Shown here: one piece after another, positions 17,035 through 26,339 of the stretch
Numbering within the stretch: the stretch's first letter is position 1
Layout: each line of letters begins with the position of its first letter
Origin: Microseira sp003486305
GTDB taxonomy: Bacteria; Cyanobacteriota; Cyanobacteriia; Cyanobacteriales; Aerosakkonemataceae
Direction: 5' to 3'
Assembly: GCA_031969655.1 (NCBI GenBank)
Contig: DALYJX010000010.1
Coordinates: 1 to 64,000, forward strand
DNA length: 64,000 bases
Notes under the pieces: model-generated
Told to the model about the DNA's origin: nothing
What the model saw: only the letters and a program-made list of their open reading frames with translations
The model's database searches: none
Translations under genes and position numbers: made by a program

Positions 17035-19344
17035 ATGAAAATACAACCATATTCCCAACCATTGTGGCCCGATCGAAACAATCTATCCCAAAGTGCTGCC
17101 ACTCCCATTTATCCTGAACCCTTGCACGACAAAGATTCTGACCAATTAGATTTGCGTCAGGTTGTCAGAATTTTACGCCGTCGTTATCTCGTTGTTTTAA
17201 CTGTAGCAATCTCCGTCGCCACTGCTATCGGTTATCGCGCTTTAAATCGTCCGCCCCTCTATGCCGGTCAGTTTCGTCTTTTAGTCGAACCCATCACCGC
17301 TGAAACAAAAGTAGCTCAAAATGTCGGTGATGTCATATCTACTGGTCTAGATTACAATACGCAAATTGAAGTTTTACGCAGTCCCACCGTCACGGCTCCT
17401 ATTCTCGAACAGATTCGGATTAAGTATCCCGATTTAACCTATGACTCGCTGATGAGTAAATTAACAATTAACCGACTGCAAGACACAAAAATTATAGACA
17501 TTCGCTACCAAGATGGCGACCCGAAAAAAGTAAAAGAAATTTTGGATAAAATCGCTCAAGGATATTTAAATTATAGCCGCTTAGAGCGCCAAAGCGATGT
17601 TTTAGAAGGAATTAAATTTGTTGAAGACCAGTTACCGCAATTGCGGCTAAAAGTTGATACGCTGCAAGCTAGACTGCAAAAGTTCCGCCAGCAATATAAT
17701 TTTATTGAACCAGAAGCTCAAGCGCAACAAATATCGGGACAAATTAGCGGTATTAGCCAACAACGCCTCGAAGTTCAAACCAAACTAAATGAAGTCAGGT
17801 TATTATACGCTACGTTGCAAAACCAATTGGGACTAGACCCGAATCAAGCGATTGTCGCAGCAGCTTTGAGCGAAGCACCTCGCTACCAAAAGTTGTTAAA
17901 CCAACTGCAAGAGGTTGAAACAAAAATAGCCACCGAGTCGGTGCGCTTTACCTCAGCCAACCCCATCTTGCAATCCTTGCAAGAAACTAGAGCCAAATTG
18001 CTGCCTTTGATTCGTCAAGAAGCTCAACTCATCATTGGCAACAACCTCGATACTGCCAGAGTAAGCCCCGACAAGCTGACGTTTCAAAACTCGATTCGTT
18101 TAGGGTTAACGCAGCAATTTGTTGAGGCATCTAACCAATTAAAGGTAATAGAAGTTCGTAGCAAAGCTTTGGAACAAGCTGAAAGAAACTTAATTCAACA
18201 ATTTAAAGAAATGCCGATCCGGGCGCGGGAATACACCGATTTGCAGCGCGAATTAAAGGTCGCTACCGAAAGTTTAACTCGCTTTTTGTCCACCCGCGAA
18301 TCTTTGCAAATAGAAGCGGCTCAAAAAGCAGTCCCTTGGCAACTGATTGCCGCACCAGAAGGCGCTGTTCCCATTGCTCCCGATACCTATCGCAATCTGG
18401 CATTGGGAGTCTTCGCCGGGTTGCTATTAGGTGTAGGCGCAGCTTGGATTGTAGAAATGCTCGACAGCGTATTTCATTCTGCCGACGAACTTAAAGATAA
18501 AACTGGCATTCCGCTGCTGGGAGTTATTCCTTTTAATAAAGGCGTCAAAAAACTTATGGGCAGGCACGCAACGGCAAGTTTACCTCAAGCCGAAACCTCG
18601 AGCATTCCTGTTAGTTTTGTGGAAAAATTACAGCGATACAATGCTTCTCCTTTTTTAGAAGCTTTTCGCTCGCTTTATACTAATATTCGCCTGCTTGGTT
18701 CGGATATGCCAATCCGTTCTTTAGTCATCAGTTCGGCAACGCCAGCAGAAGGTAAAACCATCGTCGCTTTAAATCTGGCACAGGCGGCAGCGGCTATGGG
18801 AAAACGGGTACTATTAGTTGATGCAGATCTGCGTCGTCCTCAAGTTCACGCCAGATTGAATTTACCTAATATGCGGGGGCTGAGCAATTTAATTGCCTCG
18901 GAAGATTTAGATTTCAACGATGTGATTCAAAAATCCGCTCAAGACGATAATCTGTACATATTAACGGCGGGTCAAATTCCACCCGATCCCACAAGGCTTC
19001 TTTCTTCGGAAAAAATGCAGAATCTGATGGGAGAATTGCGCTCGGCTTTTAGTTTAGTAATTTACGACACGCCTCCTCTGGTCGGTTTTGCAGATGCTAA
19101 CCTGCTAGCGCCTCCTACTGATGGACTGGTGTTAGTTGTAGCGCTGGGCAAAACAGACCGTTACCCGTTAATGCAAGCATTAGATGGCATCAGAATGTCG
19201 AATACGCCTTTTTTAGGCATCGTTGCTAATGGCATTAAACAGTACACGACTCGCGCTAACGATGCTTATGACCATTATTACTCGCAAGTGCGGCGCGATC
19301 GCAGCATAGATCAAGATGCAGTCAGCAATTTCGACAATGGCTAA
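17035..19344 (+). CDS. Wzc-like polysaccharide co-polymerase with C-terminal tyrosine autokinase
   Basis: The protein has 769 residues. The N-terminal Wzz domain begins at about 40 (LDLRQVVRILRRRYLVVLTVAISVA, first membrane helix) and ends with a second helix (about 462-482, NLALGVFAGLLLGVGAAWIVE); a long periplasmic coiled coil with a GNVR-like LPIRAREYTDLQRELKVA lies between. The cytoplasmic BY-kinase has Walker A SSATPAEGKTIVAL (about 565), Walker A' LLVDADLRRPQ, and YDTPPLVGFADA. A C-terminal tyrosine cluster (YTTRANDAYDHYYSQ) is the expected autophosphorylation site. With the preceding export protein it forms the core of a Wzy-dependent capsule/exopolysaccharide exporter. Confidence 0.93.
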   Translation: MKIQPYSQPLWPDRNNLSQSAATPIYPEPLHDKDSDQLDLRQVVRILRRRYLVVLTVAISVATAIGYRALNRPPLYAGQFRLLVEPITAETKVAQNVGDVISTGLDYNTQIEVLRSPTVTAPILEQIRIKYPDLTYDSLMSKLTINRLQDTKIIDIRYQDGDPKKVKEILDKIAQGYLNYSRLERQSDVLEGIKFVEDQLPQLRLKVDTLQARLQKFRQQYNFIEPEAQAQQISGQISGISQQRLEVQTKLNEVRLLYATLQNQLGLDPNQAIVAAALSEAPRYQKLLNQLQEVETKIATESVRFTSANPILQSLQETRAKLLPLIRQEAQLIIGNNLDTARVSPDKLTFQNSIRLGLTQQFVEASNQLKVIEVRSKALEQAERNLIQQFKEMPIRAREYTDLQRELKVATESLTRFLSTRESLQIEAAQKAVPWQLIAAPEGAVPIAPDTYRNLALGVFAGLLLGVGAAWIVEMLDSVFHSADELKDKTGIPLLGVIPFNKGVKKLMGRHATASLPQAETSSIPVSFVEKLQRYNASPFLEAFRSLYTNIRLLGSDMPIRSLVISSATPAEGKTIVALNLAQAAAAMGKRVLLVDADLRRPQVHARLNLPNMRGLSNLIASEDLDFNDVIQKSAQDDNLYILTAGQIPPDPTRLLSSEKMQNLMGELRSAFSLVIYDTPPLVGFADANLLAPPTDGLVLVVALGKTDRYPLMQALDGIRMSNTPFLGIVANGIKQYTTRANDAYDHYYSQVRRDRSIDQDAVSNFDNG

Positions 19345-19505
19345 TTGGTCATCGGTAATTGGTAATTGGTAATTGGTAATTGGTAATAGAAAACAATACC
19401 CTATTACCCATTTCAGCAATCGCTAATAGAAAACAACACCCCATTACCCATTACCAATTACCCATTACCCATTACCAATTACCCATTACCCACTACCCAT
19501 TACCC
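19345..19505. repeat. Heptameric GGTAATT/ACCCATT short tandem repeats
   Basis: The gap is almost entirely made of GGTAATT units followed by reverse-complement ATTACCC/ATTACCA units. These are short tandemly repeated sequences common in filamentous cyanobacteria, able to fold into a hairpin. Similar tracts occur at about 43424-43490, 53714-53757, 55083-55130, 57465-57500 and 59834-59925. Confidence 0.9.
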
Positions 19506-21995
19506 ATGACTGACAACATCAAAATCCCTAGCTGTACTTGGCAACGCCCCATCGGTCTGGGCTGGGATAACCCCTATACTGTACGCTATAAAAGCAATCT
19601 CGATGATGGCCCCTGGCACGGAATGCCGCTGGGGGGCTTTGGTGCCGGGTGCATCGGTCGTTCTTCCCGAGGAGATTTTAACCTTTGGCACCTCGATGGC
19701 GGCGAACATGTATTTAAAACTATCCCAGCTTGTCAGTTTAGCGTTTTTGAGCAAGCCGAAAATCACAAGCAAGCTTATGCTTTATGCACAGAAGCGCCAG
19801 AAGATGGCTCTCTTTCCAGTTGGCGATGGTATCCCACTGAAGGCAGGGGTGCAGAGGTGCAGGTGAGCGGGGGTGCTGGTGACTCCGTGAGCGGGGGTGC
19901 AGAGGGGCAAGCAACATCTGGAACTTATCATGCGCTTTATCCCCGCAGTTGGTTTGCTTATTCAGGAGTGTATCAAACCCAGTTAACTTGCGAGCAGTTT
20001 TCACCTATTTGGGCAAAAAATTACCAGGAAACAAGTTACCCAGTGGCGATTTTTCTCTGGACTGTTCACAATCCTACCGATGCGCCGATTACTCTCAGCA
20101 TTATGCTCACGTGGCAGAATATCATCGGTTGGTTTACTAATGCGATCGCATCCCCCCAAGTTTGCGTCCGCGATGATGGCAGTCCGGTTTATGAGTATCA
20201 ACCGCGACTCGGCGACAGTACCGGAAATTACAACCAATGGATTCAAGATCAATTTCGCGTCGGCTGTCTCCTCGATCGCGTCAGGCAAGACGATGATACC
20301 GTCCAAGAAGGCGAAGGCCAAATGTGCATTGCCACTCTCAGTAACCCCAGTTTGGAAGTGTTTTATCATACCCGCTGGAATTCAGTAGGCGATGGATCGG
20401 ATATTTGGAACACCTTTGCCGCTGATGGTTCTTTACCCGACCGCAATAACGAAACTCCCGCCGAACCTGGGGAACAAATTGGGGCGGCGATCGCTGTGCG
20501 TTTCACCGTCAGACCTGGTAAAACCAAGCAAATTCCCTTCATCCTCGCTTGGGATTTCCCCATCACTGAATTCGCTAAAGGTATTAATTATTACCGAAGA
20601 TATACAGATTTCTTCGGACGCAACGGCAAAAATGTCTGGGCGATCGTTCGCACGGCGCTTAAACATTACGATACTTGGTACGAACGCATCTGTGCGTGGC
20701 AAGAACCAATTTTGACCAGGGAAGATTTGCCCGATTGGTTCAAAATGGCGCTGTTTAACGAACTGTACCACCTCAGCAGCGGCGGTAGTCTTTGGACGGC
20801 AGCTGATGAAATCGCCCCCGTAGGTCAGTTTGCGACTTTGGAATGCTTGGACTATCGCTGGTACGAAAGTTTGGATGTGCGGCTTTATGGTGGTTTCGGA
20901 TTGGCGATGTTGTGGCCTAGACTGGAAAGAGCCGTACTAGCAGCGTTTGCTCGCGCGATTCCCACCAGCGACGATACGCCCCGAACTATTGGATATAACC
21001 AAGCACCAGCGGTGCGCAAAGTTGCCAATGCCACTCCCCACGATTTAGGCGCGCCCAACGAACATCCTTGGGAAAAGACGAATTACACCAGCTATCAAGA
21101 TTGCAACTTGTGGAAGGATTTACCTTGCGATTTCGTGTTGCAGGTTTATCGGTATTTTCTCTTAAGTGGTTCTACTGATACTGGTTTTTTATGGGAATGT
21201 TGGAGCAGTATCGTAAAAACACTGACGTACTTAAAAACCTTCGATCTCGATGGAGATGGGATTCCGGAAAACTCCGGCGCGCCAGATCAAACTTTTGATG
21301 ATTGGCGATTGCAAGGTATAAGTGCTTACTGCGGCGGGTTGTGGTTGGCGGCGTTAGAGGCAGCGATCGCAATTGGCAATATCCTACTGCAAAACCCACC
21401 CGATGTTGAATTATCTGACGTAACTCCCGAGTATTCCAGCCAAAATCTCCAATCTCAAATCCAAAATTGGCAAACCTGGTTGCAACAATCCCGACGGGTT
21501 TATCAAGAAAAACTCTGGAACGGTCAATATTACCACCTCGATAGCGAAAGCGGTTCTGATGTAGTGATGGCTGACCAACTCTGCGGTCAATTTTACGCCC
21601 GCTTGTTGGGATTACCCGATATCGTACCAGTTGAATGCACCAACACCGCGCTTAAAACCGTCTACGACGCCTGCTTTGTTCGGTTCAATAAGTATCTATC
21701 CCTCCCAAATCCCATCGGTGCAGCCAACGGTGTCAAACCCGATGGTTCCCCCGAAAACCCGAATGCTACCCATCCCTTGGAAGTTTGGACGGGGATTAAT
21801 TTTGGTCTGGCTGCATTTATGGTGCAAATGGGAATGAAACCGCAGGCGTTTCAACTTGCAGAAGCTGTAGTACAACAAATCTACAATAATGGCCTGCAAT
21901 TCCGCACTCCAGAAGCTATCACCGCTGCCGGTACTTTCCGCGCCAGTTCTTACCTGCGGGGTATGACAATCTGGACAATTTATCGCGTTCTATGA
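19506..21995 (+). CDS. GH116 family glycosidase (GBA2-type, non-lysosomal glucosylceramidase-like)
   Basis: Starting at ATG 19506 the protein has 829 residues; an in-frame start at 19380 lies inside the tandem repeats and is rejected. N-terminal motifs are GMPLGGFGAGCIGRSSRGDFNLWHLDGG; the C-terminal (alpha/alpha)6 barrel has CLDYRWYESLDVRLYG with the likely nucleophile Glu, DLDGDGIPENSGAPDQTFDDW with the likely acid/base Asp, and GVKPDGSPENPNATHPLEVWTG. These are GH116 signatures (beta-glucosidase/glucosylceramidase). An extra stretch of about 25 Gly/Ser/Ala-rich residues (DNA 19844-19912) seems to be intergenic-type repeat DNA inside the gene. It lies 161 bp downstream of the Wzc-like gene. 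Confidence 0.9.
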   Translation: MTDNIKIPSCTWQRPIGLGWDNPYTVRYKSNLDDGPWHGMPLGGFGAGCIGRSSRGDFNLWHLDGGEHVFKTIPACQFSVFEQAENHKQAYALCTEAPEDGSLSSWRWYPTEGRGAEVQVSGGAGDSVSGGAEGQATSGTYHALYPRSWFAYSGVYQTQLTCEQFSPIWAKNYQETSYPVAIFLWTVHNPTDAPITLSIMLTWQNIIGWFTNAIASPQVCVRDDGSPVYEYQPRLGDSTGNYNQWIQDQFRVGCLLDRVRQDDDTVQEGEGQMCIATLSNPSLEVFYHTRWNSVGDGSDIWNTFAADGSLPDRNNETPAEPGEQIGAAIAVRFTVRPGKTKQIPFILAWDFPITEFAKGINYYRRYTDFFGRNGKNVWAIVRTALKHYDTWYERICAWQEPILTREDLPDWFKMALFNELYHLSSGGSLWTAADEIAPVGQFATLECLDYRWYESLDVRLYGGFGLAMLWPRLERAVLAAFARAIPTSDDTPRTIGYNQAPAVRKVANATPHDLGAPNEHPWEKTNYTSYQDCNLWKDLPCDFVLQVYRYFLLSGSTDTGFLWECWSSIVKTLTYLKTFDLDGDGIPENSGAPDQTFDDWRLQGISAYCGGLWLAALEAAIAIGNILLQNPPDVELSDVTPEYSSQNLQSQIQNWQTWLQQSRRVYQEKLWNGQYYHLDSESGSDVVMADQLCGQFYARLLGLPDIVPVECTNTALKTVYDACFVRFNKYLSLPNPIGAANGVKPDGSPENPNATHPLEVWTGINFGLAAFMVQMGMKPQAFQLAEAVVQQIYNNGLQFRTPEAITAAGTFRASSYLRGMTIWTIYRVL

Positions 21996-22880
21996 GAAAA
22001 ATAGGAAAAGTAGGAAAAGTAGGAAAAGTAGGAAAAGTAGGAAAATATGTATTAAGCCCTACTTAAGGTGGTTGACAAACTAGATAATTTACCCTCTTGC
22101 CATTTGTTAATTTAATGTTTCAAAAAATATTATTAGGGCTTTACAGCAGATTGAGGTACAGCCTTAAGTCTTCGTTTGTGTAGAGGCAGCGTTAACGCTG
22201 GCTCTACACAAACTTTCGCCTTGCGGTGTACCTCATGCGACTGCAATCCGCTATATTCAGCCAGGGGTTTGACCCCTCCCCAAACGCCTTAAGCTTAAGC
22301 GCTAAAAACCCCCTCTCCTGGTAGGGAAGCCCCGTCAAGGGGCTGGATATTGCCAATTCCCTGACGTGAAATTTCTCGCCGCCCAACCAGGTAAAGCTTA
22401 AAATACTTGCTGCGCTGGCTTTTTCAAAATACTTAAAAAATCCTAAATTTGACAGTTTTGATTAAATTAATAACTTGTAATATAAAGCTTTGATGAACCT
22501 TTTATGAAGATTCAGTAAAAATAAATTTTTAATCTTGCCTTAATGGTTGCCCTAACCCTTAAATAGAATCAAATCCAGGTCTGTGGATTCACTGACATGG
22601 ATAAAACTGTGGTAGATCTTTTTAGTAAACTGAAATAGCTAATCGTTCAAACGACAAAGATTTAACTTTTGTAAAAGATCGATTTCAACATTTCCTGTTT
22701 GCGGCAACCAGAAACTAACTTCAGATTTGCTTTGTTGTTTTCCAGAAGCAAGTCAAATAACTTAACAATCTGATACAGACTTGTCGCCCCAAGTCGTTTA
22801 ATATTCTTCCTCTCCTCGGTTTGCTGCGAGAGTTTTAACCGCAAGTAGTTTACCCCTTGCTTGTATAGAGAGCGATAATA
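21996..22880. other. Long intergenic region upstream of the hetC-like gene
   Basis: It starts with five copies of AGGAAAAGT (about 21999-22045). A MITE-like palindromic element lies at 22143-22255. The stretch 22256-22390 holds GGGGTTTGACCCC and GGGGCTTC-type hairpins. From 22440 to 22880 the DNA is AT-rich and probably holds the long promoter/leader of the hetC-like gene. A minus-strand frame there (22662-22931) overlaps the hetC-like start and is not supported. Confidence 0.6.
22143..22255. mobile_element. MITE-like palindromic element, copy 1 of 3
   Basis: The 113-bp element starts ACAGCAGATTGAGGTACAG and ends GTGTACCTCATGCGACTGCAATCCGCTATA. Its arms are inverted repeats (GAGGTACA/TGTACCTC, TTTGTGTAGAG/CTCTACACAAA, GCGTTAACGC centre). 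Two more copies are at 33623-33741 and 61185-61302. Confidence 0.8.
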
Positions 22881-25800
22881 ATGAAACAGACTGTCACCCA
22901 TGGGGAAAAGTTTCCCACTCGAGATAGCCAAAAGGATTCAAACCTTTGGCTTGCGATGCAAAAGTTGTTCGATTCAGCTCGAGTAGATGCAGCCCTCGCC
23001 TCGGAATTCGAGCAATCGTTAAAAGTTTATAATCTTGACCTTGGGGATGAGGCATTTAATAGTATAGTGCCAGATTCTAGGCAAAATAATGTTCGCCAAG
23101 AACATAATGGCAATAATTTTTACATAGTTTGTCAGGGGAGGGTGCGACTGCTGGGTGTTGATGCTTTTGGGCATCAGGAAGTTTCGGCGGTGGTATTAGA
23201 GGAGGGGGAGACTTTTGGTGCAGACGGATTATTGTGCGATCGCGCTCATGTTTACCGAGCGATCGCAGCAGGCGCATTGCAAGTTGCTTGTTTGGAGGCG
23301 GCGCAACTCGAACGCTGGCTGGAAAAGTTACCCGCACTGAGAGAATACTTAGAAGGAGAAACGCAAAAACGGCAGCGGCAAATATTCTTTAAAACCTCAA
23401 CCGACTTGCGACGCTTACCCAGCCACCAACTGCGCGAGATTATACCTAACATCGTAGAAATACGGATAAACTCCGGGGAATCCCTGGCAAAAGCAACTCC
23501 TGCCAGCGGTGGTCGCTACTGGCTAGCGAGTGGGGAGTTGAGTCGGGGAAAGAAAGGAGAAGTAGTCAGCGATCTATTTCCGAGTTGGGGATATCCAGAA
23601 GCAACGCCGTCAGATTGGGTAGCGAAAACAGAATTATTGGTGTATCAGCTGGCGATAGAAGATTGGCAAACAGCCAGCGCGATCGCACCCAAGTACTTTA
23701 ATCCATCCGGCGATGCAGCCGCAAACAACGGACAGAAATCAGCTTCCTCAAGAAGGAAAGCAAAGAAAGGACAGCGGACAATTTCCCCGTCAAGTGCCCC
23801 CGCTCAAGAGTCAAAAGACAGCAATTCCCCGACAAAACCGGGAAAATCGCCGAATAAAGTCGTTGCCTTTCCCAAACCAGCGCAAAAGCTGCGGTGGCCT
23901 TGGCAAGGTTATCCGTTAATTTTGCAGCAAAGTTCTTCCGATTGCGGCGCCGCTTGTTTGGCGATGATTTCTCAGTACTGGGGAAAGCGGTTTAGCCTCA
24001 ACTACCTGCGAGAACTTGCCGAGGTTGGTCGTTCTGGTGCAACGCTGAAAAACTTAGCTAGTGCGGCAGAAAACCTGGGATTTATGGCTCGACCAGTGCG
24101 AGCTTCTCTGGGCAAAATCGCAGAGCAGAAAAACCCCTGGATTGCCCACTGGCAGGGAGTTCACTACGTTGTAGTTTATAAGTGTAAAGGCTCGCGCATA
24201 CTCGTTGCCGACCCCGCCAGAGGCAAGAAATCGATCTCCCGCAAAGAATTCCTGGAAAACTGGAGCGGTTACGCCCTGCTACTCGACCCCACACCCCGCT
24301 TGCGAGACACCGAATCCCAAAAAATATCCCTGGGTCGATTCGTAAGTGCCTTGGGGCCTTATAAATCCCTGATCGCGCAAATTATTCTCGCCTCCTTGCT
24401 AGTTCAGGTTTTTAGCGTTGTTAGCCCCCTGTTTACCCAGATCATTTTCGACCAGGTAGTCGTACACAAAAGCTTACCCACCCTGAATGTATTTATTCTG
24501 GGACTGCTTTTGTTTAACTTTTGGAATATCGGCTTGGGCGCTACCCGCCAATACCTGCTAGCCTACTTTTCCAACCGATTGAATCTCACCCTCATCGGTG
24601 GATTTATTAACCATACCCTGCTGTTACCCCTGAAGTTTTTTGAATCGCGGCGGGTAGGGGATATCGTCACCCGCGTCCAAGAAAACCGCAAGATCCAGCA
24701 GTTTCTGATCGGTCAAGTCGTCTTGGCTTGGTTAGATATGGTCATGGGGCTGATTTATTTGGGTCTGATGCTGTATTACAACTGGCAATTGACCCTACTG
24801 GTGCTGGGGTTGATTCCGCCGATCATCATTTTGACCCTAGTCGCTACCCCGATGCTGCGCCAGGTGTCCCGCGAAGTGTTTAACGAAGCCGCAGAGCAAA
24901 ACTCCGTGCTGGTGGAAATGCTCACCGGAGTTTCCACCGTCAAAGCGGTAGCTGCCGAACGCGAAGTCCGCTGGCGTTGGGAAGACCGCTTTACCAGCAC
25001 CCTGAATATGGGGTTTAAGGGTCAGAAATTGGGAATTGGGTTGCACGTAATTAGCGGCTCGATCAGTACTTTAGGCAGCACGGCGTTGCTGTGGTACGGA
25101 GCCACGCTGGTAATTCAAGACCAGCTCACCATCGGTCAATTTATGGCTTTTAACATGATGATTGGTCGCGTTATCAGTCCATTTCTGACTTTGGTGGGCA
25201 TGTGGAACCAACTGCAAGAAGTGCTGATTTCCGTAGAACGCCTCAACGATGTGTTTGAAACCGAACCCGAACAAATTCCTGGAAAACCGATGCTGATCTT
25301 GCCCCACTTGCGGGGAGAAGTGCGGTTTGATAACGTTTCCTTCCGCTACGGTTCCGAGGAAGAGCGCAATACGCTTCAGAACATTTCTTTTGAGGCGTAT
25401 CCCGGACAAACGATCGCCATCGTCGGTCGCAGCGGTTCCGGTAAGAGTACGTTGGTGAAACTGTTGCAGGGTTTGTATTATGCCGACAGCGGTCGCGTTT
25501 TGATCGACGGACACGATGTGCGGCACGTTTCTCCCCAGTCTTTGCGCTCTCAACTGGGCGTGGTACCCCAGGAGTCGTTCCTATTTTCCGGCACGATTAT
25601 GGAAAATATCACCCTGTATCGACCGGAATTTACCTTGGAGCAAGTCACGGAAGTGGCGAAACTCGCAGAAGCACACGGGTTTATTCAGGATTTGCCCTTG
25701 GGTTACAACACCAAAGTCGGCGAGCGGGGGTCAAACCTTTCTGGCGGACAGCGCCAACGACTCTCGATCGCTCGCGCTTTGTTGGGCGCACCGCCGATTC

Positions 25801-26045
25801 TGGTGCTGGACGAAGCTACCAGTTCTCTCGATACCGAATCAGAACGGCGGTTTCAGAACAATCTGGAGCGGTTATCTCGCGATCGCACTACCTTTGTCAT
25901 TGCCCACCGTCTCAGTACGGTACGCAATGCCGACTCGATCCTAGTGCTGGATCGAGGCATTTTAGTCGAACAGGGCAATCACGAACAACTGATGGCCCAG
26001 CAAGGTCTGTATTTCCACTTAGCCCAGCAACAACTCAATCTTTAA
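22881..26045 (+). CDS. hetC: HetC-like peptidase-containing ABC exporter (cNMP-binding-like + C39 peptidase + ABC)
   Basis: The protein has 1054 residues. Residues 1-275 hold a cyclic-nucleotide-binding-like region (FYIVCQGRVRLLG, LEEGETFGADGLLCD). A basic Ser/Pro linker follows (about 278-335). The C39 peptidase has catalytic Cys355 (QQSSSDCGAACLAM), His in WQGVHYVVVYK and Asp in LVADPARGKK. Six membrane helices lie at about 485-775. The ATPase has Walker A GRSGSGKST (about 849), signature LSGGQRQRLS (about 953) and ILVLDEATSSLD. This architecture is that of Anabaena HetC, whose gene also precedes hetP; the symbol denotes homology only. C39 exporters cut double-glycine leaders during secretion, and small proteins with such leaders are encoded downstream. 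Confidence 0.9.
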   Translation: MKQTVTHGEKFPTRDSQKDSNLWLAMQKLFDSARVDAALASEFEQSLKVYNLDLGDEAFNSIVPDSRQNNVRQEHNGNNFYIVCQGRVRLLGVDAFGHQEVSAVVLEEGETFGADGLLCDRAHVYRAIAAGALQVACLEAAQLERWLEKLPALREYLEGETQKRQRQIFFKTSTDLRRLPSHQLREIIPNIVEIRINSGESLAKATPASGGRYWLASGELSRGKKGEVVSDLFPSWGYPEATPSDWVAKTELLVYQLAIEDWQTASAIAPKYFNPSGDAAANNGQKSASSRRKAKKGQRTISPSSAPAQESKDSNSPTKPGKSPNKVVAFPKPAQKLRWPWQGYPLILQQSSSDCGAACLAMISQYWGKRFSLNYLRELAEVGRSGATLKNLASAAENLGFMARPVRASLGKIAEQKNPWIAHWQGVHYVVVYKCKGSRILVADPARGKKSISRKEFLENWSGYALLLDPTPRLRDTESQKISLGRFVSALGPYKSLIAQIILASLLVQVFSVVSPLFTQIIFDQVVVHKSLPTLNVFILGLLLFNFWNIGLGATRQYLLAYFSNRLNLTLIGGFINHTLLLPLKFFESRRVGDIVTRVQENRKIQQFLIGQVVLAWLDMVMGLIYLGLMLYYNWQLTLLVLGLIPPIIILTLVATPMLRQVSREVFNEAAEQNSVLVEMLTGVSTVKAVAAEREVRWRWEDRFTSTLNMGFKGQKLGIGLHVISGSISTLGSTALLWYGATLVIQDQLTIGQFMAFNMMIGRVISPFLTLVGMWNQLQEVLISVERLNDVFETEPEQIPGKPMLILPHLRGEVRFDNVSFRYGSEEERNTLQNISFEAYPGQTIAIVGRSGSGKSTLVKLLQGLYYADSGRVLIDGHDVRHVSPQSLRSQLGVVPQESFLFSGTIMENITLYRPEFTLEQVTEVAKLAEAHGFIQDLPLGYNTKVGERGSNLSGGQRQRLSIARALLGAPPILVLDEATSSLDTESERRFQNNLERLSRDRTTFVIAHRLSTVRNADSILVLDRGILVEQGNHEQLMAQQGLYFHLAQQQLNL

Positions 26046-26186
26046 TCAACCAACCTCCTCCCTCGACTCCAAACCCTCAATTCCGTAGTTATACGCAAGT
26101 TACTTCGGCTCCAACTCGCTCAAAACTAAATTTTCAGCATCGTTGTGAGTTGGGTGCCCAGGTTAACCAGAGATTAACCAAAAAAC

Positions 26187-26199
26187 TGCCAAATTGGCA
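26187..26199. promoter_or_regulatory. Palindrome TGCCAAATTGGCA upstream of the HlyD gene
   Basis: This perfect palindrome lies 153 bp before the hlyD-like ATG. A possible -10 (TAATAC, 26225-26230) is about 34 bp from its centre. Near-identical palindromes precede the large RTX gene and two small-protein genes in this locus, which suggests a shared regulator (inference). The rest of the 26046-26339 gap holds no visible gene. Confidence 0.5.
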
Positions 26200-26339
26200 A
26201 GCGATCGCCAAGCGGACTCAGCAATAATACGGAAAATGGTTTGGGGCGAAGCAAAAGGCAAAAAACTGCATCAGTAAAGCGATGGAGTTACCATCCAAAA
26301 GCAATCAAAATTAGACTTTTTTAAGCTTGGGGCACTACC

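Noticed and set aside
19345..19505. CRISPR array
   Set aside because: Repeats are 7 bp without spacers. No array with 25-40-bp repeats and unique spacers and no cas gene was seen anywhere in the window.
22662..22931. An 89-codon minus-strand gene before hetC
   Set aside because: It overlaps the hetC-like start, has no recognisable motif, and the region looks like an AT-rich leader.
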